Shown piece by piece: positions 4,952 through 5,816 of a stretch of DNA of 5,816 nucleotides. Numbering within the stretch: position 1 is the first letter of the stretch; every line of letters starts with the position of its first letter. The translations under genes and the position numbers were made by a program. The notes under the pieces were generated by a model, which made no database searches, was not told the DNA's origin, and saw only the letters and a list, made by a program, of their open reading frames with translations. Location of the stretch: positions 1-5,816 of the forward strand of contig CAJYKO010000197.1 in NCBI GenBank assembly GCA_913775215.1, written 5' to 3'. Origin of the DNA: an uncultured Devosia sp. Lineage in GTDB: Bacteria > Pseudomonadota > Alphaproteobacteria > Rhizobiales > Devosiaceae.

Positions 4952-5791
4952 ATGATGAAATCCAGCATGACTTTCGGTCGCCGCAGCGCACTTGCGCTCA
5001 TGGCCGCCGCTGCCGCTCTGCCCATCATGGCCCCGGTCGATGCCGCGGCCGGCACGCTTGAGGAGGCGAAGGCCAAGGGCAAGGTTGTTATTGGCATTCA
5101 GGGCGACAACTCGCCTTGGGGCTTCGTCAATTCTAGCGGGGTCCAGGATGGCCTAGACGCGGATATTGGCAAAGCCTTCGCCAAAAGCCTCGGTCTTGAA
5201 GCCGAGTTCGTACCGCTCGCCGTTGCCAACCGTATTCCGGCGCTCATGACCGGTAAGGTCGACGTGTTGTTCGCAACGATGGGCATGACGCCGGAGCGCG
5301 CCAAGACGATCCAGTATTCGCAGCCCTATGCCGGCAACGTTCTGTCGGTCTATGGGCCCAAGGACAAGAAGATTGCCGGTTTTGACGATCTGAAGGGACT
5401 GAATGTTGGGGTACCGAAGTCGAGTGCCATGGACACCGCCATCACGGCGGGCGCAGGCGACAAGGCAAGCATTCTGCGCTTCGACGACGATGCCGCCAAT
5501 ATTCAGGCGATCGTCTCCGGTCAGGTCGAGGCCGTAGGCGGCAACCAGTTTTATGGTGATCGCCTGAACGCTGCAGCACCTGGCAAGTACGAATCCAAGT
5601 TCGACCTGACGACCCTTTACAACGGCGCGGGCACCCGTCCCGGCGAGAAGGACTGGAACCAGGCCATCAACACTTTCCTCGAAAAGATCAAGACCGATGG
5701 CGAGTTGCAGGCGATCTATACCAAGTGGATGAAGCGCGAGGTTCCGAAGTTCCCGGAATCCATGCCTGACGTCCCCTTCACCGTGAAGTAA
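4952..5791 (+). CDS. Periplasmic solute-binding protein, family 3 (polar-amino-acid type)
   Basis: This periplasmic receptor should deliver substrate to the two permeases encoded upstream. The protein has 279 residues. Residues 1 to about 33 are a signal peptide: basic FGRRS at 8-12, a hydrophobic core, and a likely cut after DAAA (30-33). GRRSALAL resembles a twin-arginine signal, but Sec export is equally possible. Family-3 features follow: SPWGF at 54-58, GLDADIGKAFAKSLG at 67-81, VDVLFATMGMTPERAKTI at 103-120 and YSQPY at 122-126. Arg116 (in TPER) is the expected ligand of the substrate carboxylate. Where relatives usually have VDAV..D, with Asp binding the alpha-amino group, this protein reads VEAVGGN, placing Asn198 there. 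Start 4952 or 4955 is set by AGGAGG at 4941. No Cys follows the signal, so it is not a lipoprotein. The substrate is unknown: an amino acid, a derivative, or possibly an aromatic acid given the neighbouring pca genes. Confidence 0.92.
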   Translation: MMKSSMTFGRRSALALMAAAAALPIMAPVDAAAGTLEEAKAKGKVVIGIQGDNSPWGFVNSSGVQDGLDADIGKAFAKSLGLEAEFVPLAVANRIPALMTGKVDVLFATMGMTPERAKTIQYSQPYAGNVLSVYGPKDKKIAGFDDLKGLNVGVPKSSAMDTAITAGAGDKASILRFDDDAANIQAIVSGQVEAVGGNQFYGDRLNAAAPGKYESKFDLTTLYNGAGTRPGEKDWNQAINTFLEKIKTDGELQAIYTKWMKREVPKFPESMPDVPFTVK

Positions 5792-5797
5792 GGGAGG
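5791..5797 (+). promoter_or_regulatory. Strong Shine-Dalgarno site for the next gene
   Basis: AGGGAGG begins on the last base of the binding-protein stop codon and lies 5 nt before an ATG at 5803. It shows that the operon continues past the window edge. Confidence 0.7.
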
Positions 5798-5802
5798 TTT
5801 CC

Positions 5803-5816
5803 ATGCCGCAATCCGC
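5803..5816 (+). CDS. Start of a further gene of the transporter operon, 3' partial
   Basis: Only four full codons and two bases are present (M-P-Q-S, then GC, an alanine codon whatever follows). The ATG is 11 bp after the binding-protein stop and is preceded by AGGGAGG at optimal distance, so it is very probably a real start. Function cannot be read. The operon still lacks its ATP-binding subunit, which makes an ABC ATPase one candidate; an enzyme acting on the transported compound is another. Confidence 0.6.

Overview
The window looks like chromosomal or megaplasmid DNA from a GC-rich alphaproteobacterium, most likely Rhizobiales. This rests on three things: the pca gene order (lactonase/decarboxylase, H, G, B), a short PcaB of about 360 residues, and the adjoining polar-amino-acid-type ABC transporter. 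I cannot name genus or species. All genes are on the + strand.

Bases 1-3220 hold the 3' part of a protocatechuate (beta-ketoadipate) operon. First is a fused 3-oxoadipate enol-lactonase / 4-carboxymuconolactone decarboxylase (PcaL-type, 5' end outside the window). It is followed by pcaH and pcaG (the two subunits of protocatechuate 3,4-dioxygenase) and pcaB (3-carboxy-cis,cis-muconate cycloisomerase). The genes overlap or lie 1-5 bp apart, so they are almost certainly one transcript. PcaHG opens the ring of protocatechuate, PcaB lactonises the product, and the two halves of PcaL decarboxylate and then hydrolyse the lactone to 3-oxoadipate.

Bases 3221-3530 are a 310-bp gene-free stretch, AT-rich in its first 170 bases. 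It contains a plausible sigma-70-type promoter near 3350-3379, small repeats, and a leader of about 145 nt that could fold. The leader also contains an unassigned 25-codon reading frame and two mutually exclusive small hairpins at the ribosome-binding site of the next gene.

Bases 3531-5816 start a second operon. It encodes two inner-membrane permeases of the HisM/HisQ (polar amino acid) family and a periplasmic family-3 solute-binding protein, followed by the first five codons of another gene preceded by a strong Shine-Dalgarno sequence. No ATPase gene lies inside the window; the next gene is the natural place to look. The binding protein keeps the arginine that normally holds the substrate carboxylate, but appears to have Asn where family members usually have the Asp that holds the alpha-amino group. 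The substrate may therefore not be an ordinary amino acid. Nothing here amounts to a clearly new system; the best leads are the binding-site change and the structured leader.
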